Origin: Deinococcus radiotolerans | GTDB taxonomy: Bacteria > Deinococcota > Deinococci > Deinococcales > Deinococcaceae | Assembly (NCBI RefSeq): GCF_014647435.1 | Contig: NZ_BMPE01000011.1 | Coordinates: 1 to 64,000, forward strand | Reading direction: 5' to 3' | DNA length: 64,000 nucleotides | In this document: positions 10,158 through 21,834 of the stretch, one piece after another | How the letters are laid out: every line of letters begins with the position of its first letter | Position numbering within the stretch: position 1 is the stretch's first letter | Notes under the pieces: generated by a model | What the model was told of the DNA's origin: nothing | Seen by the model: only the letters and a program-made list of their open reading frames with translations | Database searches by the model: none | Made by a program: the position numbers and the translations under genes

Positions 10158-10177
10158 ATTTTACGCCCCGGACGTAA
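10158..10177 (-). promoter_or_regulatory. Radiation/desiccation response motif over the uvrB -10 box
   Basis: TTACGCCCCGGACGTAA at 10161-10177 is a 17-bp near-perfect palindrome of the RDRM type (published consensus TTATGTCATTGACATAA), bound by the repressor DdrO in Deinococcus. On the minus strand TAAAAT at 10158-10163 is a good -10 box and its first bases are the last bases of the palindrome, so bound repressor would block RNA polymerase. The start codon of uvrB is 60 bases downstream. Confidence 0.85.
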
Positions 10178-10237
10178 GGGGATGGTAAGCGAGATGGCTG
10201 AAGGGAACCTTGACCTGCGGGCCGTACACTGCCCGTC

Positions 10238-11458
10238 ATGCGCGCCCGCCCTGCCGCCCTGATCTTCATCCTGCTGACGGCCCTGATCGACATCATCGGG
10301 ATCGGGTTGATCATTCCGGTGCTGCCAGGGCTGGTGAAGGAACTGGCCGGGTCGGAGGTGGCGGGCGCGCGCACGATCGGCTGGCTGACGGCGGCGTACG
10401 CGGTGATGCAGTTCGTGTTCGCGCCGATCCTGGGTCGCCTGAGTGACCGCTACGGTCGGCGGCCGGTGCTGCTGCTGTCCCTGACGGGCCTGGGCCTGGA
10501 CTACCTGCTGCTGGCATTCGCGCCGAACCTGTGGTGGCTGCTCGCGGGGCGCGTCCTGGCCGGGATCACCGGGGCGAGCCTGACGGTCGCAAACGCGTAC
10601 ATCGCGGACGTCACGCCGCCCGAGGCGCGCGCGAAGAACTTCGGACTGCTGGGCGCGACCTTCGGGGTGGGGTTCATCCTGGGGCCCGCGCTGGGCGGCC
10701 TGCTGGGCGAGTATGGGCTGCGCGTGCCGTTCCTGGTCGCGGCGGGCCTGACCGGCCTGAACGTCCTGTACGGCCTGTTCGTCCTGCCCGAGTCGCTGCC
10801 GCCCTCGGCCCGCACCCGTGACCTGCGCCGGGGCGACCTGAACCCCTTAAAACCCCTGGCGGCACTGGCGCAGTACCCGATCCTGCGCAGCCTCACCCTG
10901 ACGTTCGTGCTGCTGGGCCTTGCGGGTCAGGTGATCTTCAGTACGTGGGTGCTGTACACCGAACGCGTCCTGTCCTGGAGCCCGTCGCAGAACGGCGTGG
11001 CACTGGCATTCTTCGGGGTGCTGACGGCCGCCGTGCAGGGGGGCCTGATCGGGCCGTTCATCGCCCGTTTCGGCGAGCGGCGCACCATCATGACCGGACT
11101 GGTCAGCAGCGTCCTGGAATTCCTGGTGCTCAGCGTGGCCCGCAGCGGCCCACTGCTGTACGCGTCCCTGGTCGTGGGGGCGCTGGGCGGCCTCGCGAAC
11201 CCCGCCATCCAGGGCCTGATCTCCCGTCAGGTCGGCGAGACCGAGCAGGGCCGCGTGCAGGGCGCCATCACCAGCCTGAACAGCCTCGTGGGCGTGGTGG
11301 GGCCCATCGTGGCGACCAGCGTGTACGCCGCCGGGTCGGGCGCGGGTTTTCCCGGCGCGGCCTTCCTGATGGGCGCGGTGCTGTCCGTGATCGGCACGTT
11401 CGTCCTGCTGGGTGTCCTGCGCGGCCTGCCGGACACGGGGCGACCGGCGCAGGGATAA
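10238..11458 (+). CDS. MFS transporter, TCR/Tet drug-efflux type
   Basis: A 406-residue, 12-segment major facilitator. The N-terminal half has [17 protein letters not shown], typical of TetA-like antiporters. The loop 2-3 motif A is [16 protein letters not shown], and motif C is [22 protein letters not shown] in helix 5, marking a drug:proton antiporter. The substrate cannot be predicted. TACACT at 10225-10230 is seven bases before the ATG (leaderless). It diverges from uvrB across 139 bp, so the RDRM at 10161-10177 lies some 60 bp upstream of this gene too, although it is positioned for uvrB. It converges with a LysR regulator at 11485. Confidence 0.9.
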   Translation: MRARPAALIFILLTALIDIIGIGLIIPVLPGLVKELAGSEVAGARTIGWLTAAYAVMQFVFAPILGRLSDRYGRRPVLLLSLTGLGLDYLLLAFAPNLWWLLAGRVLAGITGASLTVANAYIADVTPPEARAKNFGLLGATFGVGFILGPALGGLLGEYGLRVPFLVAAGLTGLNVLYGLFVLPESLPPSARTRDLRRGDLNPLKPLAALAQYPILRSLTLTFVLLGLAGQVIFSTWVLYTERVLSWSPSQNGVALAFFGVLTAAVQGGLIGPFIARFGERRTIMTGLVSSVLEFLVLSVARSGPLLYASLVVGALGGLANPAIQGLISRQVGETEQGRVQGAITSLNSLVGVVGPIVATSVYAAGSGAGFPGAAFLMGAVLSVIGTFVLLGVLRGLPDTGRPAQG

Positions 11459-11484
11459 GGCAGGACAGCGGGTGAGGGGCCGCC

Positions 11485-12399
11485 TTACTTCGGGGGTCCC
11501 TCTGCCGGGTCGCCGCGCAGGACCTCCTCCGCGACGGTCAGGAACGCGCGGATGATGGGGTTGCGGCCGTCACCGCGCCGCCACACGGCCACGATGTCCA
11601 CGGTGGGGGCGTCCTCGATGGGGCGGTAGGCGACGCCGGGCAGGGACAGGCGGCTGAAGAACTCAATCGGCAGGAACACGCCGACGCCCGCCGCGACCAG
11701 GGACAGCAGGGTGGGCACCTCGATGGCCTCCTGCACGACGTGGGGGGTAAATCCGGCGCCGGCGCACCAGCGCATGACCTGATCGAAGTACGTGGCGCGG
11801 ATCTGCCGGGGGAAGAAAACGAAGGGCTCGGCCCGCAGGTCGCTGATCTTCAGCCGGCGTTTGCGGGCCAGGGGGTGCGCGGCGGGCAGCGCGGCCACCA
11901 GCGGCTGGCGCCACAGGGCGCGCGAGTCGAGGCTGGGGTCGCGCACGGGCAGCAGCATCAGACCGATGCCCACCTGCCCGCCGCGCAGCGCGGCCTCCTG
12001 TTCCTGCGCGGTGAGTTCGCGCAGATCCACGCTGACGTTCGGGTACAGCTCCCGGAAGCGCCGCACGATCTCCGGCAGGCCGCCGAAGGCGAGGCCGCTG
12101 ACGAAACCCACGCTCAGGCGGCCCACCTCGCCCCGCGCGGCGCGGCGGGCGCGCTCGACGGTCTGTCCGGCCAGGGCGAGCGTCTCGCGCGCGCCGATCA
12201 GGAATTCCTGCCCGGCGGGGGTGAGCTGCACGCGGCGGGTGGTGCGCAGCACCAGCGGCACGCCCACCTCCTCCTCCAGGTTGCGGATGGAGTTGCTGAG
12301 GGCCTGCTGGACGACGAACACACGTTCGGCGGCCCGCCCGAAGTGTTCCTCCTCGGCCAGGGCCACGAAGTGCCGCAGGTGACGCAGTTCGATCGACAT
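11485..12399 (-). CDS. LysR-family transcriptional regulator
   Basis: A 304-residue LysR regulator. The N-terminal winged HTH is [46 protein letters not shown], followed by the linker helix and a periplasmic-binding-protein-like effector domain beginning about residue 90 ([13 protein letters not shown]). The closest look is the CatR/BenM-like subgroup, but the effector is not readable. I chose ATG 12399; a TACGCT box lies 11 bases upstream. LysR regulators often control a divergent gene: here that is aceE, across 104 bp that contain a dyad at 12429-12445. Control of aceE, or of the convergent MFS gene, is only a suggestion. Confidence 0.9.
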   Translation of the reverse strand: MSIELRHLRHFVALAEEEHFGRAAERVFVVQQALSNSIRNLEEEVGVPLVLRTTRRVQLTPAGQEFLIGARETLALAGQTVERARRAARGEVGRLSVGFVSGLAFGGLPEIVRRFRELYPNVSVDLRELTAQEQEAALRGGQVGIGLMLLPVRDPSLDSRALWRQPLVAALPAAHPLARKRRLKISDLRAEPFVFFPRQIRATYFDQVMRWCAGAGFTPHVVQEAIEVPTLLSLVAAGVGVFLPIEFFSRLSLPGVAYRPIEDAPTVDIVAVWRRGDGRNPIIRAFLTVAEEVLRGDPAEGPPK

Positions 12400-12428
12400 G
12401 CCTGAGCGGCAGCGTAGCGCGCGCCACC

Positions 12429-12445
12429 CACCAGTGACAGTGGTG
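12429..12445. promoter_or_regulatory. Dyad in the lysR-aceE intergenic region
   Basis: CACCAGTGACAGTGGTG is an interrupted palindrome (CACCA-TG-CA-TGGTG) near the middle of the 104-bp divergent region. It contains the T-N11-A spacing usual for LysR sites and lies about 45 bp before the aceE -10 box (TATGCT, 12491-12496). A role as operator is inferred only from place and symmetry. Confidence 0.35.
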
Positions 12446-12503
12446 AATCCCATGAGAATTCCCTGTTGGAAGTGTGGGACCGGCGGGGCCTATGCTGGGC
12501 AGC

Positions 12504-15248
12504 ATGACGCAGTCTCCCAAGAACACGGCCCCGCCGAACCGGCCCGCGCGCGCCGGCATGAACGCGCAGGAACGCCAGCAGCTCAACGCGGTCGAGACGC
12601 AGGAGTGGCTGGACTCGCTGGCGTACGTGTTCGCGGACGCCGGGGACAACCGCGCGGCGGAACTGCTCGAGGAACTCGATCACTACGCGTACTTCCACGG
12701 CGCGCCGATCACGTTCAAGCAGAACACCCCCTACATCAACACCATCGACGTCGAGGCGCAGCCCGAGTACCCCGGTGACGCCGAGATCGAACGCAAGATC
12801 CGCAACATCATCCGCTGGAACGCGGTGGCCATGGTCATCAAGGCGAACAAGAACAGTGACGGGATCGGCGGGCACCTGTCCACGTACGCCAGTGCCGCCG
12901 AGCTGCTGGAGGTGGGCTTCAACCACTTCTTCCGCGGGCACGGCGCCGGGCAGGACCGCGACCTGATCTTCTACCAGGGCCACGCCAGCCCCGGCGTGTA
13001 CGCCCGCTCCTTCCTGGAGGGCCGTTTCGACGAGGCCCGCATGAACCGCTTCCGCCGCGAACTCCAGCCGGGGGGCGCGGGCCTCTCAAGCTACCCGCAC
13101 CCCTGGCTGATGCCCGACTACTGGGAGTTCCCGACCGTCAGCATGGGCCTGGGCCCCATCCAGGCGATCTACCAGGCGCGCTTCATCAAGTACCTCGAAA
13201 ACCGCAGCCTGAAACCCAAGGGGGACGCGAAGGTCTGGGCGTTCCTCGGGGACGGCGAGATGGACGAGCCGCAGAGCATCGGCGCGATCAGATTTGCCGC
13301 GTACGAGAACCTCGACAACCTGATCTTCGTGCTGAACGCCAACCTCCAGCGCCTCGACGGGCCGGTGCGCGCCAACAGCAAGGTCATCCAGGAGTTCGAG
13401 GCGCTGTTCCGCGGCGCGGGCTGGAACGTCATCAAGGTCATCTGGGACAGCAAGTGGGACGAACTGCTCTCCCGGGACTACAACGGCCACATCGTCAAGC
13501 GCTTCGAACTGCTCGTGGACGGCGAATCGCAGCGCTACGCGGCGTTCGGTGGGAAGGAACTGCGCGAGAAGTTCTTCAACACCCCCGAACTCAAGGCCCT
13601 GATCGAGGGCTGGAGCGACGCAGACCTGGAACTGCTGAACCGCGGCGGGCACGACATCAACAAGATCTACGCCGCGTACGCCTCGGCCGTGAAGCACCAG
13701 GGCAGCCCCACCATCATCATCCCGCGGACCATCAAGGGTTACGGCCTGGGCGAGAGCGCGCAGGCCCGCAACGTTGCCCACCAGGTCAAGAAGCTCGACT
13801 TCCACAGCCTCAAGGACCTGCGCGACACGCTGGAACTCCCCCTGACCGACGAGCAGGTCGAGCACCTCGAGTACTACCACCCCGGTCCCGACAGCCCCGA
13901 GGTGAAGTACGCCCTGGAACGCCGCGCGGCCCTCGGCGGGCCGATTCCCGCCCGCCGGGTCGAGTACCCGCACCCCACCATCCCGAACGGCGAGTTCTAC
14001 GAGGAGTTCGCCAAGGGCAGCGGCGAACGCCAGGTGAGCACCACCATGGCCGCCGTGCAGATCATCAGCAAACTCCTGCGCGACAAGGAGATCGGCAAGC
14101 TGGTCGTGCCCATCGTCCCCGACGAGGCCCGCACCTTCGGCATGGACGCCCTGGTGCCCCGCATCGGCATCTACTCCCCGCGCGGCCAGACCTACACCCC
14201 GGTCGACAGCGGCTCGCTGATGGCCTACAAGGAAAGCGTGGACGGCCAGATGCTCGAAGAGGGCATCACCGAGGACGGCGCCATGGCCTCCTGGATCGCG
14301 GCCGGCACCGCTTACGCCAACCACGGCGTGCCGACCATCCCGTTCTTCGTGCTGTACTCCATGTTCGGCATGCAGCGCGTCGGTGACCTCGTGTGGGCCG
14401 CCGCCGACCAGCGCGCCCGCGGCTTCATCCTCGGCGCGACCGCCGGCCGCACCACCCTGGCCGGCGAGGGCCTCCAGCACCAGGACGGCAACAGCCACCT
14501 CCAGGCGTACGTCGTCCCGAACCTCAAGACCTACGACCCGGCCTTCGCGTACGAACTGGCCGTGATCATCGAGAGCGGCATCCAGCGCATGTACGTGGAC
14601 GGCATCGACGAGTTCTACTACGTCACCATCGACAACGAGAACGAGGTCCAGCCCGCCATGCCGGCCGACGGCCGCAGCCACGAGGAGATCCGCGAGGGCA
14701 TCGTCCGCGGCCTCTACCGCCTACAGAGAAGCGCCATGAAGAAACCCAAGCTCCAGGCGCAGATCCTCGCCGGGGGCCCCGCCATGGGCGCCGCGCAGGA
14801 AGCCGTCACCATGCTGGAGAAGTACGGCGTGGCCGCCGACCTGTGGAGCGTCACGAGCTACAAGGAACTCCACCAGGACGCCCTGCTCGCCCAGCGCCAC
14901 AACATGCTCCACCCGACCGCCGAACCCCGCGTGCCGTACGTCGCGCAGCAGCTGAGCCGCGAGAACGCCCCCGGCGTCCTGATCAGCGTCAGCGATTACA
15001 TCAAGCTCGGCGCGGACGGCCTGAACGGCCACCTCGACCGCAAACTCTGGACGCTCGGCACCGACGGCTTCGGGCGCAGCGAGGCGAGAGCGGAACTCCG
15101 CGACTTCTTCGAAGTGGACGCCAAGCACGTCGTCCTCGCCACCCTGTACGCCCTCCAGCGCGACGGCAAGATCAAGGGTGAAGTCGTCGCCCAGGCCATT
15201 GCCGACCTCGGCATCGACACGGAACGCGACGCTCCGGTACTGCGCTGA
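12504..15248 (+). CDS. aceE: Pyruvate dehydrogenase E1 component, homodimeric type
   Basis: AceE is the thiamine-diphosphate E1 of the pyruvate dehydrogenase complex, decarboxylating pyruvate and acetylating the lipoyl groups of AceF. The 914-residue length and order match the single-chain E1 of gamma-proteobacteria and Deinococcus, not the alpha/beta type. Visible are the family N-terminus ([13 protein letters not shown]), [24 protein letters not shown], the thiamine-binding [14 protein letters not shown]...[21 protein letters not shown], and [13 protein letters not shown] near the end. I chose ATG 12504: TATGCT at 12491-12496 is seven bases upstream. aceF follows after 102 bp holding a long hairpin. 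The E3 gene (lpd) is not in the window. Confidence 0.97.
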   Translation: MTQSPKNTAPPNRPARAGMNAQERQQLNAVETQEWLDSLAYVFADAGDNRAAELLEELDHYAYFHGAPITFKQNTPYINTIDVEAQPEYPGDAEIERKIRNIIRWNAVAMVIKANKNSDGIGGHLSTYASAAELLEVGFNHFFRGHGAGQDRDLIFYQGHASPGVYARSFLEGRFDEARMNRFRRELQPGGAGLSSYPHPWLMPDYWEFPTVSMGLGPIQAIYQARFIKYLENRSLKPKGDAKVWAFLGDGEMDEPQSIGAIRFAAYENLDNLIFVLNANLQRLDGPVRANSKVIQEFEALFRGAGWNVIKVIWDSKWDELLSRDYNGHIVKRFELLVDGESQRYAAFGGKELREKFFNTPELKALIEGWSDADLELLNRGGHDINKIYAAYASAVKHQGSPTIIIPRTIKGYGLGESAQARNVAHQVKKLDFHSLKDLRDTLELPLTDEQVEHLEYYHPGPDSPEVKYALERRAALGGPIPARRVEYPHPTIPNGEFYEEFAKGSGERQVSTTMAAVQIISKLLRDKEIGKLVVPIVPDEARTFGMDALVPRIGIYSPRGQTYTPVDSGSLMAYKESVDGQMLEEGITEDGAMASWIAAGTAYANHGVPTIPFFVLYSMFGMQRVGDLVWAAADQRARGFILGATAGRTTLAGEGLQHQDGNSHLQAYVVPNLKTYDPAFAYELAVIIESGIQRMYVDGIDEFYYVTIDNENEVQPAMPADGRSHEEIREGIVRGLYRLQRSAMKKPKLQAQILAGGPAMGAAQEAVTMLEKYGVAADLWSVTSYKELHQDALLAQRHNMLHPTAEPRVPYVAQQLSRENAPGVLISVSDYIKLGADGLNGHLDRKLWTLGTDGFGRSEARAELRDFFEVDAKHVVLATLYALQRDGKIKGEVVAQAIADLGIDTERDAPVLR

Positions 15249-15260
15249 CGCGCAGCGTCC

Positions 15261-15324
15261 AAGGGTCTGAGGGTCTAAGGGTCAACCAACCTCACCTCTT
15301 AGACCCTTAGACACTCAGACTCTT
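15261..15324 (+). repeat. Long hairpin built of octamer repeats between aceE and aceF
   Basis: The left arm 15261-15283 is three tandem octamers of the form AAGGGTCT / GAGGGTCT / AAGGGTC, and the right arm 15302-15324 is the mirror set. The 23-bp arms pair at 21 positions around an 18-base loop. There is no T-tract after it, and the aceF ribosome-binding site begins some 15 bases later. It could protect or process the aceE-aceF transcript, attenuate it, or be an intergenic repeat of the genome. Confidence 0.75.
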
Positions 15325-15350
15325 CACCCCTCTCCGAAGGAGAACCAATC

Positions 15351-17093
<1,743 letters not shown>

Positions 17094-17103
17094 CCCCCCC
17101 CTG

Positions 17104-17134
17104 AAAAAAGGCCCCCGTCCAAGTGGTGGGGGTC
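17104..17134 (-). terminator. Terminator of the lipoprotein gene, also after aceF
   Basis: On the minus strand a 7-bp GC stem (17128-17134 with 17110-17116) is followed by six T residues, a classical terminator for the lipoprotein gene ending at 17151. On the plus strand the same stem is followed by TTCC and may help end aceF transcripts. Confidence 0.8.
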
Positions 17135-17150
17135 TTCCTGTAGGGATCGG

Positions 17151-17612
17151 TTACCGGACGCTCAGCACGCGGCAGGACCCCATCACCAGATAGGAAGCCT
17201 TCTCAGGCGTGAAAAGGGCAGTGTACTTGTCCTGCTTGGCACCCAGCACCACAGAACAGCTGGCCTCGTTGAAGCGCCCCAGCTGACGGACCTTGAAAGC
17301 CGCAGTGCGCTGCCCCGACCTGTCATTCCGGAGGATGACCTCGCCGAAGTCGGTGCGGGCTTTGCTGACACTGGCCGTCATGGTCGCCATGGATTCGACC
17401 GTCTCGCACCGGCCTTCACATGGCAGCGGACGTTCCTCACCAATGATGCGGAACGTTTCAGTCTCATGCTGACCACCCAGGGTGAACTCAATCTCCCACT
17501 CCTGGCCCGAGCGGACGCGATCTGAATCCACGCGACTGGTTGTGGATGCCGTGGATGCTGGCGCGCAGCTGATCAGGAGGGTGAACAGGGGAAGAAGAAA
17601 GACTTTTCGCAT
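17151..17612 (-). CDS. Small lipoprotein of unknown function
   Basis: A 153-residue predicted lipoprotein: the signal peptide MRKVFLLPLFTLLISCAPAS carries a lipobox with cysteine at about residue 16. The mature part starts DRVRSGQEWEIEFTLGGQHETETF, a weaker version of the R-x-GQ-W-x-L motif in the secreted proteins at 5617-6093 and 7516-8022. It ends with a cysteine strand (GSCRVLSVR) like their C-termini. Four cysteines (PCEGRCET, SCSVVLG, GSCRV) suggest disulfides. There is no recognised enzyme signature. GC content is lower than that of its neighbours. It converges on aceF, sharing a terminator. Confidence 0.65.
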   Translation of the reverse strand: MRKVFLLPLFTLLISCAPASTASTTSRVDSDRVRSGQEWEIEFTLGGQHETETFRIIGEERPLPCEGRCETVESMATMTASVSKARTDFGEVILRNDRSGQRTAAFKVRQLGRFNEASCSVVLGAKQDKYTALFTPEKASYLVMGSCRVLSVR

Positions 17613-17715
17613 GCGTGTGCAGCGTACCGGAAACGCACGTATGAGCGTTGGGCGCCCTGTTCAAAAGGCGGATGCCAGCCGGTCCGTTGCCTGCTGGCTT
17701 CGGACCGGAGGAACC

Positions 17716-18273
17716 ATGCAGAAGATTCTCAGTCTGTACGTGCGGAATTACGAGTCGGATCGCCTCGTCAGGGACGAGGTGGTGCCGGGTTCAGCGTGGG
17801 TGCTGGCGGGTGAGGGGGTCGCCACCCGCAAGTGGGACGGCACGAGCTGCCTTGTCCGCAGTGGTGAACTCTGGCGGCGTTACGATGCCAAGAAGGGCCG
17901 TACGCCCCCTGAGGGGTTTCAGCCGGCTCAGGCGCCCGACCCGGTGACCGGGCATCACCCATGCTGGCTTCCGGTGGGGGAGGGCCCGGATGACGCGTAC
18001 CACCGCGAGACGTGGGCGGCGGCCGGGCAGGCGCTGCCGGACGGCACGTACGAGCTGATCGGGCCGAAAGTCCAGGGGAACCCGGAGGGTGTCCCCACCC
18101 ACAGGCTGGTGCCGCACGGTCAGGACACGCTCCCAGACGCGCCGCGTGAATACGCGGCGCTGCGCGCTTACCTCGAAGCGCGGCCTGACATGGAAGGCAT
18201 CGTCTGGCACCACCCGGACGGACGAATGGTGAAGCTCAAACGCAAGGATTTCTTCGGTAGCCGTCGCCGCTGA
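17716..18273 (+). CDS. Small RNA-ligase-like nucleotidyltransferase (DUF5565 type)
   Basis: The 185-residue product has the motif order of covalent nucleotidyltransferases. Motif I is ATRKWDGTSCLVR with the nucleotide-accepting lysine at residue 39 (KWDG). Then come a GELWRRYDAKKG strand, YELIGPKVQGNPEG in the motif III region, EGIVWHHPDG as motif IV and MVKLKRKDF as motif V. This pattern fits the RNA ligase family annotated as DUF5565, without the extra C-terminal domains of phage ligases. RNA end-joining is inferred, not shown; adenylylation or guanylylation is not decided. ATG 17716 has GGAGG at 17707-17711. It is a single gene between convergent neighbours, with a terminator after it. Confidence 0.75.
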   Translation: MQKILSLYVRNYESDRLVRDEVVPGSAWVLAGEGVATRKWDGTSCLVRSGELWRRYDAKKGRTPPEGFQPAQAPDPVTGHHPCWLPVGEGPDDAYHRETWAAAGQALPDGTYELIGPKVQGNPEGVPTHRLVPHGQDTLPDAPREYAALRAYLEARPDMEGIVWHHPDGRMVKLKRKDFFGSRRR

Positions 18274-18286
18274 ACTCCACACGAAT

Positions 18287-18313
18287 GGGCCGCCCTGCGG
18301 ATGAGGGCGGCCC
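18287..18313. terminator. Bidirectional terminator
   Basis: A perfect 10-bp stem (GGGCCGCCCT at 18287-18296 with AGGGCGGCCC at 18304-18313) lies between the RNA-ligase-like gene and the convergent permease gene. Confidence 0.75.
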
Positions 18314-18326
18314 GTCTGGTTGCGGC

Positions 18327-19179
<853 letters not shown>

Positions 19180-19190
<11 letters not shown>

Positions 19191-20118
19191 AGTGCACCCG
19201 CCGCTCGCCCAGCCGGAACTGCATGAACGTCACGAACGCCACGAGGGCCAGCATCAGCGCGCCCTGCGCGGCCGCCGCGCCGGTCTTGAAGTTCACGAAG
19301 CCGTCCTGGTACAGCTGGTACACCAGGAAGGTCGTGATCCCTGCGTGGCCCACGTACGGCCCACCGCGCGTGAGCAGGTCGGTCAGCGCGAACGAGTCGA
19401 ACAGCGCCGCGACGATGTTCGTGAACACCAGGAAGAACGTGACCGGGCTCAGCAGCGGGAACGCCACGCGCCAGAACACCTGCGCGGGGGTCGCCCCGTC
19501 GATCTGCGCGGCCTCCATGACGTCGGTCGGGAGGTTCCGGATGCTCGCCAGGTAGAACACGATGTTGTACGCGAGGCCCTTCCAGATGGCCGCGACCGTC
19601 ACCAGCGCGAACGCGAGCAGCGGCGTGTCCAGCCAGCGGGGGCGGACGCCCACCAGGTCACCCAGGATCTGGTTCACCACGCCGATCTCCGGGTTGAACA
19701 GGAACAGCCACAGCGTCCCGGCAATGGCGGGACTCAGCGCGTACGGGTAGATGAGCAGCAGCCGGTACGCGCGTGACCCCCGGACGGGACGGCTGGCCAG
19801 CCACGCCAGCCCCAGCGACAGCAGCAGCCCGCCCGTGACGCTCAGCAGCGTGAACACCAGCGTCTGCAGCGCCACCTGCCGGTACGTGGCGCTGCCCAGC
19901 AGGTCCGTGATGTTCCCCAGGCCCACCCACTGCTCGGTGCCCAGGATCAGGTTTGCGCGGTATCCCGCCAGCCGCAGCGTGCGCAGGGTCGGCAGGTAGA
20001 TGAACACCGCCAGGATCAGCAAGCTGGGCAGCAGGAACAGCCACGGCAGCGCCGCGCCCCGGAACACCGCCCGGTCCTCCCGCCCGCCCGCATCCCTTTT
20101 CTGGCGGACGCTCAGCAC
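19180..20118 (-). CDS. ABC transporter permease, UgpA/MalF-like
   Basis: A 312-residue inner-membrane permease of the CUT1 type. Six membrane segments are predicted, beginning ALPWLFLLPSLLILAVFIYLPTLRTLRLAGY. The EAA loop is MEAAQIDGATPAQVFWRVAFPLLSP, which docks on the ATPase. It pairs with the UgpE-like permease, overlapping it by 11 bp, and lies 89 bp downstream of the binding-protein gene. The best inference is import of glycerol-3-phosphate or an oligosaccharide. It has no long periplasmic loop of the MalF kind. Confidence 0.85.
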
Positions 20119-20207
20119 GCCGCGCCCCTCGAATCGTCGGTCATACCCTCTCCTTCAACGCCGGGCGCGACCCACCCCGGTCAGGGCAGGTCGCGCGGGG
20201 AGCGCAG

Positions 20208-21503
20208 TTACTTGAAGTTCGCGTTGTACTCGCCCAGCGCGGCGTCGGCGCGGGCCTTGGTGTCCTTCAGCGCGGCGGCCACGCCCTGGCCGCCCAGCAC
20301 TTTCTGGACGCCTTCCTCGATGATGCGGCGGGTCTGGATGGCCGCGCCGTTCAGGCCGCCGGCCGTGGCGGGGCTGGGCACGGTGCGGGTCAGCTGGTTG
20401 AACGCCACGAGTTGCAGCGGCGTCTGGCTGAACCAGCCCTGTTTACGCAGCAGGTCAATGCTGCTCTGGCGCACGGGGTAGTACCCGGTGAGTTTGTGCC
20501 AGTCGGCCATGTTCTGCGTGTTCGTCATGAACAGCGCGAAGTCCAGCGCGCCCTCGGCCTGTGCCTTGCTGACACCCTTGCTGATCCACAGGCTGGCCCC
20601 GCCGATCACGACGCCGTTACGCTTGCTGCCGTCCGGGATGGGCAGCGCGCCCACGCCGACCGTGAAGCCGTTTTTCTTCGCGGCGTCGCGGATGTTGCCG
20701 ATGTCGGCGGTGGACGTGATGTGGAACGCGGCCTTCTGGTTCGTGAAGATGGCGTCGCTGCCGTCCCAGTCTTCCAGTTTGCCGGTGTAGGTGTAGTAGC
20801 CGCGGTCCTGCATGGTCTTGAAGAAGCTGAAGATGTTTTGCGCGGCTTTGCTGTCCAGGGTGGTGCTCGTGGCGCGGCCCTGACGGCCGTTGCCGTTGTT
20901 CAGGAGGGTCTGGCCCTGCTGCGCCATCCACTGCTCGACGAACCAGCCGTTCAGGCTCATGCCGAAGCACTTGGCGTCCAGTTTCGCGGCCTCGATCTTC
21001 TGGCAGGCTTTCATCAGCGCGCCGAAGGTGGTGGGCGGCGTCTTGGGGTCCAGGCCCGCTTTCTTCAGCAGCTCTTGGTTGAAGTACAGGACTGGGCTGC
21101 TGGAGTTGAACGGCAAGCTGTTCACCTTCCCGCCGATCGTGTAGTAGTTGATGACCGGCTTGATGTAGTCGCTGAAGTCCACGTTCTTCACGCTGCTGAC
21201 GGGCTGGAACGCGCCGCTGTCCAGCGCGAGCTGACTGCCCACCTCGAAGATCTGCACGAGGGCCGGGGCCTTGCCCTGCCGCGCGGCCAGGATGGTCGCC
21301 TGGAGGCTGTCGTTGTAGCTGCCCTTGTAGCTGGGCACGACCTTCACGCCGGGGTTGGCCTTGTTGAACGCGTCGGCGCGCGCCTGGATCCAGCCGCTGC
21401 GTTTGGCGTCCCCGAAGGAATGCCAGAACTCAACGACGGTCTGGGCCTGGGCGGCGGAGGCGGCGGGCCCGACCAGGGCCAGCGTCAGCAGGAGTTTCTT
21501 CAC
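20208..21503 (-). CDS. Extracellular solute-binding protein, UgpB-like
   Basis: A 431-residue periplasmic binding protein of ABC cluster CUT1. The signal peptide is MKKLLLTLALVGPAASAAQAQ. The mature start TVVEFWHSFGDAKRSGWIQARADAFNKANPGVKV is typical of UgpB, as are APALVQIFEVGSQLALDSGAF, NSLPFNSSSPVLYFNQELLKKAGLDP and DGSKRNGVVIGGASLWI. These point to sn-glycerol-3-phosphate or a glycerophosphodiester as ligand, with a sugar as the alternative. It is the first gene of the transport operon; the 89-bp gap to the permeases may help keep the binding protein in excess. No obvious regulator lies next to it. Confidence 0.87.
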   Translation of the reverse strand: MKKLLLTLALVGPAASAAQAQTVVEFWHSFGDAKRSGWIQARADAFNKANPGVKVVPSYKGSYNDSLQATILAARQGKAPALVQIFEVGSQLALDSGAFQPVSSVKNVDFSDYIKPVINYYTIGGKVNSLPFNSSSPVLYFNQELLKKAGLDPKTPPTTFGALMKACQKIEAAKLDAKCFGMSLNGWFVEQWMAQQGQTLLNNGNGRQGRATSTTLDSKAAQNIFSFFKTMQDRGYYTYTGKLEDWDGSDAIFTNQKAAFHITSTADIGNIRDAAKKNGFTVGVGALPIPDGSKRNGVVIGGASLWISKGVSKAQAEGALDFALFMTNTQNMADWHKLTGYYPVRQSSIDLLRKQGWFSQTPLQLVAFNQLTRTVPSPATAGGLNGAAIQTRRIIEEGVQKVLGGQGVAAALKDTKARADAALGEYNANFK

Positions 21504-21662
21504 GTGACCGAGGCTAGGCTCTCATGTTCAGGCGACCATCAGCGGCGCGTGACGGGACCGTCAGGGGAACGTCGGCTGCCGGTCAGGTCACGCGCCAGAG
21601 GAGTGCCCGGCCGCGTGGGCGGCGCAGGCCCGCTGTTCATGACAGGCGGTATCCTGCGCGGC

Positions 21663-21818
21663 ATGGGTGCGCTTTACCTGCTCGTCACGCTGGGCTTCAC
21701 GGCGCTGCTGCTGTTGCTTCTGCTGCGGCCCGGCGCGGCGCGCGGCATGGCCGTGTGGGGCCTCGGCGCGCTGCTCCCGCTGCTCGCGGCGCTGACCGTG
21801 GCGCTCCTCCACCGCTGA
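21663..21818 (+). CDS. 51-residue two-segment membrane protein
   Basis: A very small hydrophobic protein: segment 1 is LYLLVTLGFTALLLLLLLL (about residues 4-21), a short basic turn RPGAARG, and segment 2 VWGLGALLPLLAALTVALL (about 31-49). No family is recognised. Support for a real gene comes from TATCCT at 21650-21655, seven bases before the ATG, the leaderless pattern seen throughout the window, and from a length free of rare codons. It lies between the ugpB-like gene (divergent) and ktrA (convergent). Confidence 0.55.
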   Translation: MGALYLLVTLGFTALLLLLLLRPGAARGMAVWGLGALLPLLAALTVALLHR

Positions 21819-21834
21819 CCCCGGGGGCCTGCTC

